Below, one piece after another: positions 6,509 through 15,007 of a stretch of 15,570 nt of DNA. The position numbers were made by a program, and so were the translations under genes. The DNA is from Planctomycetota bacterium (lineage in GTDB: Bacteria > Planctomycetota > PUPC01 > JACPCR01). The notes under the pieces were generated by a model. It saw nothing but the letters and a program-made list of their open reading frames with translations, did not search any database and was not told the DNA's origin. The number at the start of each line of letters is the position of its first letter. The stretch's first letter is position 1. The stretch spans positions 1 through 15,570 of the forward strand of contig JASLXP010000333.1 of NCBI GenBank assembly GCA_030740295.1, written 5' to 3'.

Positions 6509-9500
6509 ATGGCATGCCTCCCGACATTTCTGCTCGCGGCCATTGCGCAGGCTTCGGCCCAGAACATCCTTGTCAATCCCTCATGTGAAGAGGCCGGCAA
6601 TGAAAAGGAGCTGATGAAAGGATGGGCACTCCAGGGCACACACCATCGCTGCAAAGTCGATGTGGTCCAGGAGGGCACGAGGTCTGGCAGACATGCTCTG
6701 CATGCGGCAGCCGGGCCCGGGGCGAATGGCCAGTCATTTAAGACGCTCGGCAGATTCTGTGTAGACGTAAAGCTCACCCGGACAGCGGCCAAATCCGGAG
6801 AGATTTACACATTGAGCGCGTGGTATCGCACGACGGGCCGCGCTTCGATTTCTATGGCTGCCGCATTTGTCGGCCAGCCGGGATTCAATCCGCAAAGCGG
6901 CGAGAATATTCGAAAGACGGCCGTCGAGGGAGATCCTTCAGAGGCATGGAATCTCGCACAGACCACGGTCATCCTGCCCGCAGGCACCGAGCGGCTGAGC
7001 AGCGTGCGAGTGTACGGTTACTTGAGAGTGCCCGGCGAAGAGGTCTGGATCGACGACCTTCGTTTCGAGCCGTCGCGGGCTCTGGCAGTGCCATCAGTCG
7101 AAAAGCCGCCGGACATTGATGGCGTCTTAGATGACGATGCGTGGAAGAGTGCGCCATCCTTTCGCCTGGCCACCCTCGACAAACAGGAAGTCCCCAGGCA
7201 GCCGACGACGGGCCTCATCCTTCGTGATGCTGCGAATCTTTACCTTGGCTTCAAATGCGAAGAGCCGGCGCTGGATGAGGTCCATTTTGAAGAGGCGAAG
7301 CGCGATGCATCCTCGGTCTGGCAGTTTGATCGTCTGGAGATGTTCCTTGCTATCAAGCAGAAACAAGGGCACCTGGTGCATCAGTTCATCACTAATCTCG
7401 CCGGCTCCCGCTACGACGAACGCGACGCGAAGAGCGCATGGAATCCGGACTGGGAAGTGAAAACTTCAAGAGGCAGGAACGAGTGGTACATCGAAGCGCG
7501 CATTCCCATTGAGGTCCTCGGTTACGGATCGTGGCCGGAGTTTGAACAGATTCGATTCAACGCTATCCGCGGCCGCAAGCTCAAGAACAGGCCGCATTCA
7601 TTCTCCGCGTGGTCTCCGCCGGGAAAGGTGTTCAAGACGCCCCGGAAAATGGGGCTGCTCATCATCGGCGATCCCCTCGAATACATGCGCCGCCGCGGCC
7701 TGCTCAAATTGAAAGTCCACACCAACCGCCTCACCTACACGCGGCACGATAAGTATCTCGTGGGTTGGGTGGAGGTGCCTGTCTGGAATGCCGCGGTTCA
7801 GAAGTATCGATTCAAACTCGAGATCCGGGATGGCGACCGGGTCGCTGTCACGCGCCCACTGGCGCAAAAGCCGGAGGGCTTCCGTATCGAGGAGGGCATC
7901 AGTGATCTCAAGCCAGGCAAGTACGAATTGCGAATCGATGTAAGAAATGACAAAGGCGAGGAGACCGGCAGCGGGAGCCGAACATTTTCTGTTGGAGAGC
8001 CTTTTCAGGAACCGAAAAACGACGAGAGGCGCGTGGCTCTCCGGATGACGAAGCCTTCGCCGGTGTCCCTTGACGGCTGGAATTTTGTGGCCGGCATTCC
8101 GATGCCTCGCGGGCTTATGTATTTCCCCACCAAGGCGCGCCTGCTCGATGCCGAGGGAAAGGAAGTGCCATCTTCGATGAAGGCCATCAATCGCTGGGCT
8201 CCCTACAGAGGCGCAAGCGTGCGTTGGCTGCGCATCGATTTCAACGACGCGGTCATAAAAGACAAGACCAGCGAATACTCCCTTCACGTCGGCGGAAATA
8301 ACACTCTCGCCCTCGGCATTCTGGTTACGGATAAAGACGACCGGATTGAAATCGATGCGGGGCGACTCTCGTTTGCTGTTCGCAAGAAGGGTTTCAATTT
8401 CATCGACGGCCTCGCCGTGGGTCGTCAGCGAGTGATCCCCGCCGGGCATCGCGCATCGCCCTACATGATCGATCACAACGGCATTCAGCATTCAGCCATG
8501 CTCGATCCGAATGCGAAAGTCGAGGTCGAATACGCCAGCCAGCATCGCGTCGTCATTCGTGCTTCGGGCTCTCATCTGAGTAAAGAAGGCAGACCGCTGT
8601 CACGATTCATCGTGCGCATCACCGCATTCCAGGGGCTGCCTTACCTGCATGTCTCACACACCTTCATCATTGTCGAAGATACGAGCAAAGTTCGTTACCG
8701 AGACATCGCGCTGCCGATCCCAATCGAAGGCAAGACCATTGCCGGAGATGAACAGGGCAGAAAGATCGTCATGAAATCAGGCTCGCATCTCCTGCAGCGA
8801 ACCTGGGAGAACTATCACGTCCGTACCAATGCCGGCGAAGAACTGTCCGTCGGCAGAAAGGCATCTGGCTGGTTCGTCCGCGGAAAGATGGGCCTGGCCG
8901 TCCGAGATTTCTGGCAGAACTATCCTAAGGAAATCGAAGCAAAGGATGATTCGAATCTCATTGTCCACTTCTGGCCCGCGCATGGCATCGATAATCCCGA
9001 TCGCAAGGTCACTCTGAAAGATTTCGCCTACCTCTGGTTCTGTCACGAAGGCCGCGAACTGGACTTCACGATCGGACCCGAGTACCGGACCGAGGAATTC
9101 ACCAAACGCGCGTACAGCAAGAACTGCTACACCGTGGCTGTGAAGAGCAACGCGGCCGGTATCGCCAAGACCCACGACATGATGCTGGTATTCGATCCGA
9201 AGGCGGTCACACCGGAGAAGATGCGCGATTACAGCACGATGTTTCAGGCCGATCCGCATGTGCTGGCAGAGCCCGAGTGGAATTGCGCAAGCGAAGCTTT
9301 CGGCCGGATGCATCCCTACGATGAAAAGCGATTCAAGCCTGTCGAGGATTTTATTTCACGCTCGTTCGATGCATTCAAGAGAGTCCGCGACCACCACGAC
9401 GATTACGGTATGTGGTCGTGGGGGGATACTCATACCGGGTACATGCGGCGCAATTCCAACATCTACCGCCTCAACAAGAACACACACCAGGGGCGCCCTC

Positions 9501-10945
9501 GCGAGTATCTCTATCACTACTTTCGCACCGGCGATCCAAAATACCTCGACTGGGCACGGCGCAATCATCGGCACGTCGCGGACGTGGATACGGTCCACGT
9601 GACCATCGATCAGCCCGGCCTGGCCAAGTACACCGGCGGCGTCTGCTACCCGGGCCTTACGCACTGGATCGGGGATGGTTATTTCGGCTTCTATATCATG
9701 CAGGATTTCATGTGGAATCTTCACCTGCTCACCGGTGACCGGCGCATGCTCGACGTGGTCCAGGAGCAGGAAAACTATCTCCGAAAACACCGCGGCGGAG
9801 TCGATGGCCGGAGCGGCGCCGGGGCCCTGGCCTCCACGATCAAGTACTACATGGAGACGCAGGACGTAAGCCTGCTGCCCTCCATTTACGCTCAGCGAAA
9901 ATCCATGTTGAAGCGGCCTGGCCACGAGCAGCACGCGGCTGCATGGGGACCGTGGCTGCGGAGGCTGATCGAAGAATTTGGTGATCGAGAGTCGATGGAA
10001 TTCGCCAGAGAATGGGCGGCCAGCGGCAAGCTCGACATCTTTGGGATCCCGGCCGGCCCGGACATCATCGGGTACGCAGCCCTGGCCGCGGGCAGCGACG
10101 AGTTTCTGCGGAGGCCCCGGGGCAAACTCGAACTGCTCACCGAAACCCAGTTCCTGGACCCGGAAAAGCTCTATCACGGCGACAACGGTTTCCATGATTA
10201 TTACCGATACTTTGCGCAGGAGTTCGCATACCTGCTGACCGCTTTCGCCAAACTTCCGCCGAAGGGGAAACCAATCTACGATCCGCCGGGCTTCGGGGTC
10301 ATCGATGGCAACAACAACGGAAGCCGTGAATTCAATTTTTTCATCAATTCCGGCAAACAGAAAGACAAGCCCATCACTATGACCTGGCGCGCAGGGGGCC
10401 ACGCGGATTTCAACCTTGTTGTGACCAATTCAGAAGGACAGAGGGTCTACCAACGCACGCTCAAGACCTCCGACAATGACATGGTGCCATCGCACACTTT
10501 GCCTGCCCTCGAATCAGGACATTATCGAATACGGGTGGATGGCCCCTACAAGAACTTCCTCTATCGCTATCTGGTTCTTTCACCGGAAGACACCAGGTTT
10601 GTCGTCCACTGCAACGAGCACATCGGCATCTACCTTGCGCTCGGACGCTGGTTCTTCAGACCGAAGCTGGACGCGGAAAAGATGACGCTCCACCTGTTCC
10701 AGCGCTGGGGTTTCCAGGATCGCTTCACCACCTCCGGCGTCATCTACGATCCCGATGGTAAACGCGCTGCCCGGTTCGACCTCGCGCAACATCACAGCCT
10801 GAAGCTCGAGATCCCGGTAAAACCGGAACACGGAAACAGGCTCTTCAAAATGTTCACCCGCGGCGTCACTGTAAGGAAGGTAAAAGGCGTTGAGCCATAC
10901 TTCTCGCCTGCTCCGGATGCGTTCTTCATCCCAATTCGTCCGTAG
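6509..10945 (+). CDS. Very large secreted PcRGLX/YetA-like (PL26-type) protein with two carbohydrate-binding modules
   Basis: From ATG 6509 the product has 1478 residues. A GTG at 6485 adds eight; I prefer 6509 for the short signal peptide MACLPTFLLAAIAQASA and an AGG 8 bases upstream. Residues about 18-185 resemble a CBM4/9 beta-sandwich (NILVNPSCEEAG, YTLSAWYRTTG, EVWIDDLRFEP). About 190-388 resemble the family 9 DOMON-like module (PDIDGVLDDDAW, LYLGFKCEEP, NEWYIEARIP). From about 512 it follows the PcRGLX/YetA plan: RIFT-barrel N-domain (YRGASVRWLRIDF), central beta-sandwich (GLAVRDFWQNYPKEIE) and alpha/alpha-toroid (DDYGMWSWGD near 965, YHYFRTGDPKYLDWA, RHVADVDTVH near 1021-1030). About 1257-1478 are beta-rich and unassigned. 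PL26 enzymes are exo-rhamnogalacturonan lyases; activity here is inferred from family resemblance. It is much longer than YetA (roughly 850 residues) because of the added modules. It is convergent with the second DUF4838 gene. Confidence 0.78.
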   Translation: MACLPTFLLAAIAQASAQNILVNPSCEEAGNEKELMKGWALQGTHHRCKVDVVQEGTRSGRHALHAAAGPGANGQSFKTLGRFCVDVKLTRTAAKSGEIYTLSAWYRTTGRASISMAAAFVGQPGFNPQSGENIRKTAVEGDPSEAWNLAQTTVILPAGTERLSSVRVYGYLRVPGEEVWIDDLRFEPSRALAVPSVEKPPDIDGVLDDDAWKSAPSFRLATLDKQEVPRQPTTGLILRDAANLYLGFKCEEPALDEVHFEEAKRDASSVWQFDRLEMFLAIKQKQGHLVHQFITNLAGSRYDERDAKSAWNPDWEVKTSRGRNEWYIEARIPIEVLGYGSWPEFEQIRFNAIRGRKLKNRPHSFSAWSPPGKVFKTPRKMGLLIIGDPLEYMRRRGLLKLKVHTNRLTYTRHDKYLVGWVEVPVWNAAVQKYRFKLEIRDGDRVAVTRPLAQKPEGFRIEEGISDLKPGKYELRIDVRNDKGEETGSGSRTFSVGEPFQEPKNDERRVALRMTKPSPVSLDGWNFVAGIPMPRGLMYFPTKARLLDAEGKEVPSSMKAINRWAPYRGASVRWLRIDFNDAVIKDKTSEYSLHVGGNNTLALGILVTDKDDRIEIDAGRLSFAVRKKGFNFIDGLAVGRQRVIPAGHRASPYMIDHNGIQHSAMLDPNAKVEVEYASQHRVVIRASGSHLSKEGRPLSRFIVRITAFQGLPYLHVSHTFIIVEDTSKVRYRDIALPIPIEGKTIAGDEQGRKIVMKSGSHLLQRTWENYHVRTNAGEELSVGRKASGWFVRGKMGLAVRDFWQNYPKEIEAKDDSNLIVHFWPAHGIDNPDRKVTLKDFAYLWFCHEGRELDFTIGPEYRTEEFTKRAYSKNCYTVAVKSNAAGIAKTHDMMLVFDPKAVTPEKMRDYSTMFQADPHVLAEPEWNCASEAFGRMHPYDEKRFKPVEDFISRSFDAFKRVRDHHDDYGMWSWGDTHTGYMRRNSNIYRLNKNTHQGRPREYLYHYFRTGDPKYLDWARRNHRHVADVDTVHVTIDQPGLAKYTGGVCYPGLTHWIGDGYFGFYIMQDFMWNLHLLTGDRRMLDVVQEQENYLRKHRGGVDGRSGAGALASTIKYYMETQDVSLLPSIYAQRKSMLKRPGHEQHAAAWGPWLRRLIEEFGDRESMEFAREWAASGKLDIFGIPAGPDIIGYAALAAGSDEFLRRPRGKLELLTETQFLDPEKLYHGDNGFHDYYRYFAQEFAYLLTAFAKLPPKGKPIYDPPGFGVIDGNNNGSREFNFFINSGKQKDKPITMTWRAGGHADFNLVVTNSEGQRVYQRTLKTSDNDMVPSHTLPALESGHYRIRVDGPYKNFLYRYLVLSPEDTRFVVHCNEHIGIYLALGRWFFRPKLDAEKMTLHLFQRWGFQDRFTTSGVIYDPDGKRAARFDLAQHHSLKLEIPVKPEHGNRLFKMFTRGVTVRKVKGVEPYFSPAPDAFFIPIRP

Positions 10946-11043
10946 GCGGCCGAGCCTTTACCTCTCATTCGGAAGACCGGATCACGAGCACGGTCTCTGA
11001 CCCCTTTGGCAGCCGAGGCGAGATGAGTCTTGTAGTTTGCCGA
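10946..11043. other. Convergent intergenic spacer with a weak inverted repeat
   Basis: This 98-bp gap lies between the stops of two convergent genes, where a bidirectional terminator is expected. The only candidate is AGACCG (10974-10979) with CGGTCT (10991-10996), a 6-bp stem with an 11-base loop and no T-run. The right arm continues into CTGACCCCTTTGGC, which looks like the kind of short sequence found in dispersed intergenic repeats, but there is no second copy here. Confidence 0.3.
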
Positions 11044-13653
11044 TTATTCTCTGCCCTCGGGTGCCATCAATTCCAGCCGCACATCATCGAACCAGATCTG
11101 GCTTTTGGGTGAGCCGCCGTGGCGCAATGCGAGAATCAGATTGAAGTGGATCTTCGGGTTGCCGTTGTTGGTGCGGTTGAAAGTCATTTCGTACCTTGTC
11201 CATTTCCTGGCGGGCGGGAACTCACCTCGGATACGGCCGCCGGCTATCGAGGCGACACCGTGCCTGACTTCGTCGGTGGTCTTGTACCAGAATGACAATC
11301 GGAGTCGGCCGACAGGTACGACGACCCAGGTGATGACGCCTGAATAGTCTGTCAGGCCGCGGGCGGCGAGGCTGCTCTTGCCGGTGTGGGCGACTTCTGA
11401 ATCAGTGAACACTTCTGCATTCACCATCCTGTTGTGATAGATCTTCCAGCCCTTTGCGGCTTCCGGTTTTTCAGATTTGGGATCGGCTGGCTCTTCGAAT
11501 GAACTGTTTGTGAGAAGGTTTTTCAGCGCGACCTTCGGGTGGAGAAGCTGCAACTGCTGTAGCTTTGCTTCCGGTAACAGTGGCCAGTGTCTGTGGCCGA
11601 ATTCCTCCCAAAATTGAGCGACCTTCTCCGGTGTCTGCAGTTTGAGTTTGAAAGCGGTGACCGCGCCGAAACTGTGGTCGAGCGCGGCCTGGTAGTTCGG
11701 CCATCTGAATTTCGGGACGTGACGATTCTTCTGGAACTTTTCGACCTTGTCCTTCTGGCGAGAAAAGATCGAATACTGGGCGCGAGGGGCGACTCTGTCG
11801 GTGAAAAAGCTCTCTGTTCCCTGACCGGTCTCGTGAAAACCGACAGCGTGTCGGAGCGTGGTTTCGGATTCTTGTTCAGAATTTACTTCGGCCTTTCCCA
11901 GTGCCTTCAGGAGATCGAACTGCAGCCAGTAACGGCGTCCCCACTCGAAAGCGGTGACTGTGAATTCGACACGCTTCTGGATCGGTTTGGCTGCTTCTGC
12001 TACGGCCTTTTCAGCTTCACCGATGGCCGTGCCCATGACCCGGTAGTCCTCGCGGGTGACGTGTTCGAACTGACCGTCCAGGGGGTTCCAGGTGGCCATG
12101 AGAAACTCATCCTTCTTTCGCCTTCGTTCGTAGATTTCTTCGGCGCGGGCAAAGTAGCAGGCCATAGCATTCGCCGCAGGGCCGTAGGCATGGCGATAGT
12201 AATCGTCCAGCAACGCATCGACATCGGCATCCACATTCCAGAGAAGATTGCACAGTACCCACATCTTCGGGCCGCCCTGGGCCCAGGCCACGTAGGCTTC
12301 GCCCTTGAAAGCAATGGCACCGATGCTCCGCATGAACAGCAGGTAATCATGCATGGCCCGCGGCCAGTGATTTGGCAAGAGATATCCCGCACCGTAGAGC
12401 CACTGGTAGACGCCGAAGTGTTTCGCCTTCCCTTTCCACCGTTGATAACTCGCCTTCGGCTCACGAAAGAGAAACACGACCACGTTGTCCTCGAGAGGAA
12501 AGCTTGGCGGCTCGGCCACGCGATTGTAAGGCAGCAGGGCCACGTATCTGGCCGGCCATTTCGCTCTGATGCCGCGGGCTACTTTACTCACGTAACGGTA
12601 ATACACTTCGCTGATGGAGACCCGGCCGTCCTCCAGGCGTGTTCCTTTGAGCAGGTCTTTCTCCGAGTAGCCGAGACCGTCGTTCACGGTCAGGGAGATG
12701 GATTTCAGAGAGGGCTGGGCCCTGAACATCTCATCCGCATATTCGATAGCGCGCTGAGCGGTCGCGGGCACGCTGAAGGTCGGCTGCCATGCGCTGTGCT
12801 TTTCAGGCGGGGGAGGTGTGTGTTTTCCTTTGACTACCGGAAAGTATTCGGGATGCGTCTGGCCGAACTTCTTCGGCGGGTAGATGCGATGCATATTGTG
12901 GTGGTATTGGAAACGCTGCGAGCCGCCGAAATCAGAAAGCCAGGCCGACTGCTCCATGCCACCTGCCCCGCTCCAGATGCGAAGCCTGAAATCGGGGCCG
13001 GGGTTGAGCACGTACAGTTCTTTTGGCACTTCGAGCGGCTTCCTTTCGAACACCTCGCCCACCTCACCGGGCATGAGGACTCTCAGTCCCGCGTAATTCA
13101 TGAGAAAGAACCAGACGCCGTAACGAGTCCCCACCGCGCTGCGTCCTACGATATGGAGCTCGATGCCCCAGGGCGCATCCACCGATCGCACTCTGATGAG
13201 GAATCCGTGATCATCTGCCTCGGCAAGCTCAGGAAACGATTTCTCCGGGCCATCCTCCCCCTGAGTATGAAGAGATATACGTGGGCCGGTGACATTCGAT
13301 TTTCTTTGGCCGCGCATCACAAACGTAGTGACACCAGTGCACTTTTCCAGATATTGCTTGAGCGTTGTGGCAGCCGTGGCGAGCTGGCGTTGATGCCAGG
13401 CTTTCCTTGGTCCAGCTTTGGCCTCGCCAATGACAAGCAATGGCTGGATCTTCTTGCCATCCGCTTTCATCCCCGACAACGTGACCATCTCGTCAGATGC
13501 GCGCACCACCGCATCGCGAGAGAGAAAGGGCACGAATTTCCTGTCACTGGTTTCCGTTTTCTCGGCGAATGCCGGAGCCAGGCAGACAAGAAAGATCACG
13601 AGAGATTGAGGCATGCTTGAACCGGACAGGAATCGGGACGAATGGTCACTCAT
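11044..13653 (-). CDS. Secreted DUF4838 protein with C-terminal carbohydrate-binding-like domain
   Basis: The 869-residue product starts at ATG 13653; AAAAGG ends 6 bases upstream. A hydrophobic segment (MPQSLVIFLVCLAPAFA, 14-30) acts as signal peptide; an internal ATG at 13614 would give a tidier peptide but lacks a ribosome-binding site. Residues about 65-200 match the N-terminal alpha/beta domain (ATTLKQYLEKCTGV, IVGRSAVGTRYGVWFFL). The DUF4838 core (about 200-500) has FGQTHPEYFPVVKGK, LTVNDGLGYSEKD (N324, D325), and YGAGYLLPNHWPRAMHDYL. Unlike the copy at 919 it lacks the C-x-C-x2-C cluster after the Asn-Asp pair. Residues about 712-862 (NLLTNSSFEEP, GWKIYHNR, LRLSFWYKT, QIWFDDVRLE) resemble a CBM4/9 beta-sandwich. 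A role in extracellular glycan hydrolysis or binding is inferred from the family. It is last in a probable three-gene operon, 47 bp after the oxidoreductase. Confidence 0.82.
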   Translation of the reverse strand: MSDHSSRFLSGSSMPQSLVIFLVCLAPAFAEKTETSDRKFVPFLSRDAVVRASDEMVTLSGMKADGKKIQPLLVIGEAKAGPRKAWHQRQLATAATTLKQYLEKCTGVTTFVMRGQRKSNVTGPRISLHTQGEDGPEKSFPELAEADDHGFLIRVRSVDAPWGIELHIVGRSAVGTRYGVWFFLMNYAGLRVLMPGEVGEVFERKPLEVPKELYVLNPGPDFRLRIWSGAGGMEQSAWLSDFGGSQRFQYHHNMHRIYPPKKFGQTHPEYFPVVKGKHTPPPPEKHSAWQPTFSVPATAQRAIEYADEMFRAQPSLKSISLTVNDGLGYSEKDLLKGTRLEDGRVSISEVYYRYVSKVARGIRAKWPARYVALLPYNRVAEPPSFPLEDNVVVFLFREPKASYQRWKGKAKHFGVYQWLYGAGYLLPNHWPRAMHDYLLFMRSIGAIAFKGEAYVAWAQGGPKMWVLCNLLWNVDADVDALLDDYYRHAYGPAANAMACYFARAEEIYERRRKKDEFLMATWNPLDGQFEHVTREDYRVMGTAIGEAEKAVAEAAKPIQKRVEFTVTAFEWGRRYWLQFDLLKALGKAEVNSEQESETTLRHAVGFHETGQGTESFFTDRVAPRAQYSIFSRQKDKVEKFQKNRHVPKFRWPNYQAALDHSFGAVTAFKLKLQTPEKVAQFWEEFGHRHWPLLPEAKLQQLQLLHPKVALKNLLTNSSFEEPADPKSEKPEAAKGWKIYHNRMVNAEVFTDSEVAHTGKSSLAARGLTDYSGVITWVVVPVGRLRLSFWYKTTDEVRHGVASIAGGRIRGEFPPARKWTRYEMTFNRTNNGNPKIHFNLILALRHGGSPKSQIWFDDVRLELMAPEGRE

Positions 13654-13659
13654 TCATCG

Positions 13660-13665
13660 CCTTTT
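13660..13665 (-). promoter_or_regulatory. Ribosome binding site of the second DUF4838 gene
   Basis: AAAAGG on the minus strand lies 6 bases before ATG 13653-13651. It favours this start over the internal ATG at 13614, which has no comparable signal. Confidence 0.55.
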
Positions 13666-13700
13666 CAATATCTGCATATGCAGGAGGCTTTGTCTTCGAG

Positions 13701-14909
13701 TTACAGATCCCAGTGATCGTTTATCGGCTTCTGATAAGTGTCAATGACGCCATCAAGAACGTCCTGAAAACTGACCGCTTCGCCAAGGGCTGCGGATTCG
13801 AAGCAGCAGACGCAGAGAGTTTTGGCCATGAGACCGTCGTGAGCATCCATCTCGGGTTTGCGTCCGGTGGCGATGGCGTCAATGAATTCCCACGTTTCGA
13901 TGGCCATTCCGTTCGTGCTCCCGTATGGGAACAGTCGCTCCTTTTTCTCGCCGGGAAGGCTGGCCAGGTAACGCACCTGCAGCTCCTGCGACTTTATCGG
14001 CCGGGCGTTTTCGCCGGATGGAAAAACATCTCCGCCGTTCTGAAACGGGTGCAGCGGAAAACTGATATCCCGCATCGTGCCCTTTGTGCCGTAGTAGATG
14101 CCGGCCTTACCATTGTCCTCGTGGCACTGCCGGGAGTAAGACCAGTTGACGACGGTGCCGCTCTTGAAACGAATGATCGCGTTCCAGGTGTCCTCAACAT
14201 CGACCTTGCCGCTGCCGATGACCGGGACCCCTTCCACTGTACTGTCGTCGAGGGTCCTCATCTCGCAATAGACGTCATCTACTTCGCCGAAGAGGTGGAC
14301 CATCATGTCGGCGAAATGTGCGCCGCTGTCCATGATCATGCCGCCGCCGTTCGTAATCTTGAAGGCGCGCCATTTCATCGCGGGGTTCGAGTAATCGAAT
14401 GGGCCATAGGCGATCTGTCGAACGTCCACAGTGTGGATGTCGCCGACCATCTTTTCGTGGTTCATGGCCCATTCGACGGACCGGGCGCCGACGTTTCTGC
14501 GGATCTGTTCGGCAGCGGCGACCACTTTGTCATGCCTCTTCCCCGCCTCTTCGATCTTCTTCGTGGCCTTCACCGTAATCCCAATCGGTTTCTCGATCTG
14601 GACGTGGAGCCCGCCTTCGATCAGGGCGATACCAACAATGTGATGCAGCCAGTGCGGTAAGCAAACATCGGCGGCTCCTGCGACGCCGGCCTTAATGAGA
14701 TCCTGGACTTCCGTGAAAACCGCTGGCTTCGAGCCCTGAAAAGCGACGATCTCCTCAGCCCGTCCGACCGCGGCCTCTTCGTTTAAATCACAACAGGCAA
14801 CAATCTCAAATTCTCTGCACCCGAGATCGAACAATTCGCGGTATCCGTTCACATGGCCCCCAGAAATCCCACCGCAGCCAACCACGGCAAGTTTGATGCT
14901 ATCACTCAT
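13701..14909 (-). CDS. Gfo/Idh/MocA-family NAD(P)-dependent oxidoreductase
   Basis: The 402-residue cytoplasmic protein begins MSDSIKLAVVGCGGISGGH. The ATG at 14909 is chosen over the ten-residue longer open frame because a strong AAGGAGGT (14926-14919) sits just upstream and the Rossmann strand then starts near the N-terminus. The dinucleotide-binding loop is G11-C-G13-G14. The family signature E106-K107-P108 (VQIEKPIG) supplies the catalytic lysine. GGGMIMDSGAHFADMM carries D194 and H198, the usual substrate-site pair. Family members oxidise or reduce a sugar, inositol or sugar-acid hydroxyl, or use transient oxidation in glycosidic bond cleavage; the exact substrate cannot be read here. 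Length is typical. It lies between an HpcH/HpaI aldolase gene and a DUF4838 gene on the same strand, which suggests it handles a sugar released from the polysaccharide. Confidence 0.93.
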   Translation of the reverse strand: MSDSIKLAVVGCGGISGGHVNGYRELFDLGCREFEIVACCDLNEEAAVGRAEEIVAFQGSKPAVFTEVQDLIKAGVAGAADVCLPHWLHHIVGIALIEGGLHVQIEKPIGITVKATKKIEEAGKRHDKVVAAAEQIRRNVGARSVEWAMNHEKMVGDIHTVDVRQIAYGPFDYSNPAMKWRAFKITNGGGMIMDSGAHFADMMVHLFGEVDDVYCEMRTLDDSTVEGVPVIGSGKVDVEDTWNAIIRFKSGTVVNWSYSRQCHEDNGKAGIYYGTKGTMRDISFPLHPFQNGGDVFPSGENARPIKSQELQVRYLASLPGEKKERLFPYGSTNGMAIETWEFIDAIATGRKPEMDAHDGLMAKTLCVCCFESAALGEAVSFQDVLDGVIDTYQKPINDHWDL

Positions 14910-15007
14910 TTCAGGTGTACCTCCTTCAGGAAGGTGCATTCAGGTTTCAGTATCTCGATCGACACTCTTCTGACCTGAACGCTCGAACAGTGGAAACTCA
15001 TCCACAA
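14910..15007. other. 98-bp spacer between aldolase and oxidoreductase genes
   Basis: It holds the ribosome-binding site above and three TTCAGG copies on the plus strand (14910, 14926, 14939). TTCAGGT (14939-14945) pairs with ACCTGAA (14973-14979), 27 bases apart. No T-run or clear terminator follows, so readthrough between the two genes is plausible. No promoter was recognised. Confidence 0.3.
14919..14926 (-). promoter_or_regulatory. Strong ribosome binding site of the Gfo/Idh/MocA gene
   Basis: AAGGAGGT on the minus strand precedes ATG 14909 by 9 bases and decides that start. The alternative upstream start at 14939 would place this site inside the coding region. Confidence 0.8.

Noticed and set aside
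9356..10402. 348-codon minus-strand open frame inside the PcRGLX-like gene
   Set aside because: Shadow frame opposite the toroid domain, whose plus-strand motifs are clear.
11587..13620. 677-codon plus-strand open frame opposite the second DUF4838 gene
   Set aside because: No recognisable domain; the minus-strand frame has a signal peptide, ribosome-binding site and family motifs. Long antisense frames are expected from GC-rich codon bias.
13497..14660. 387-codon plus-strand open frame across two minus-strand genes
   Set aside because: It spans the oxidoreductase, the 47-bp spacer and the DUF4838 start, with no family signal. The Gfo/Idh/MocA motifs are on the other strand.
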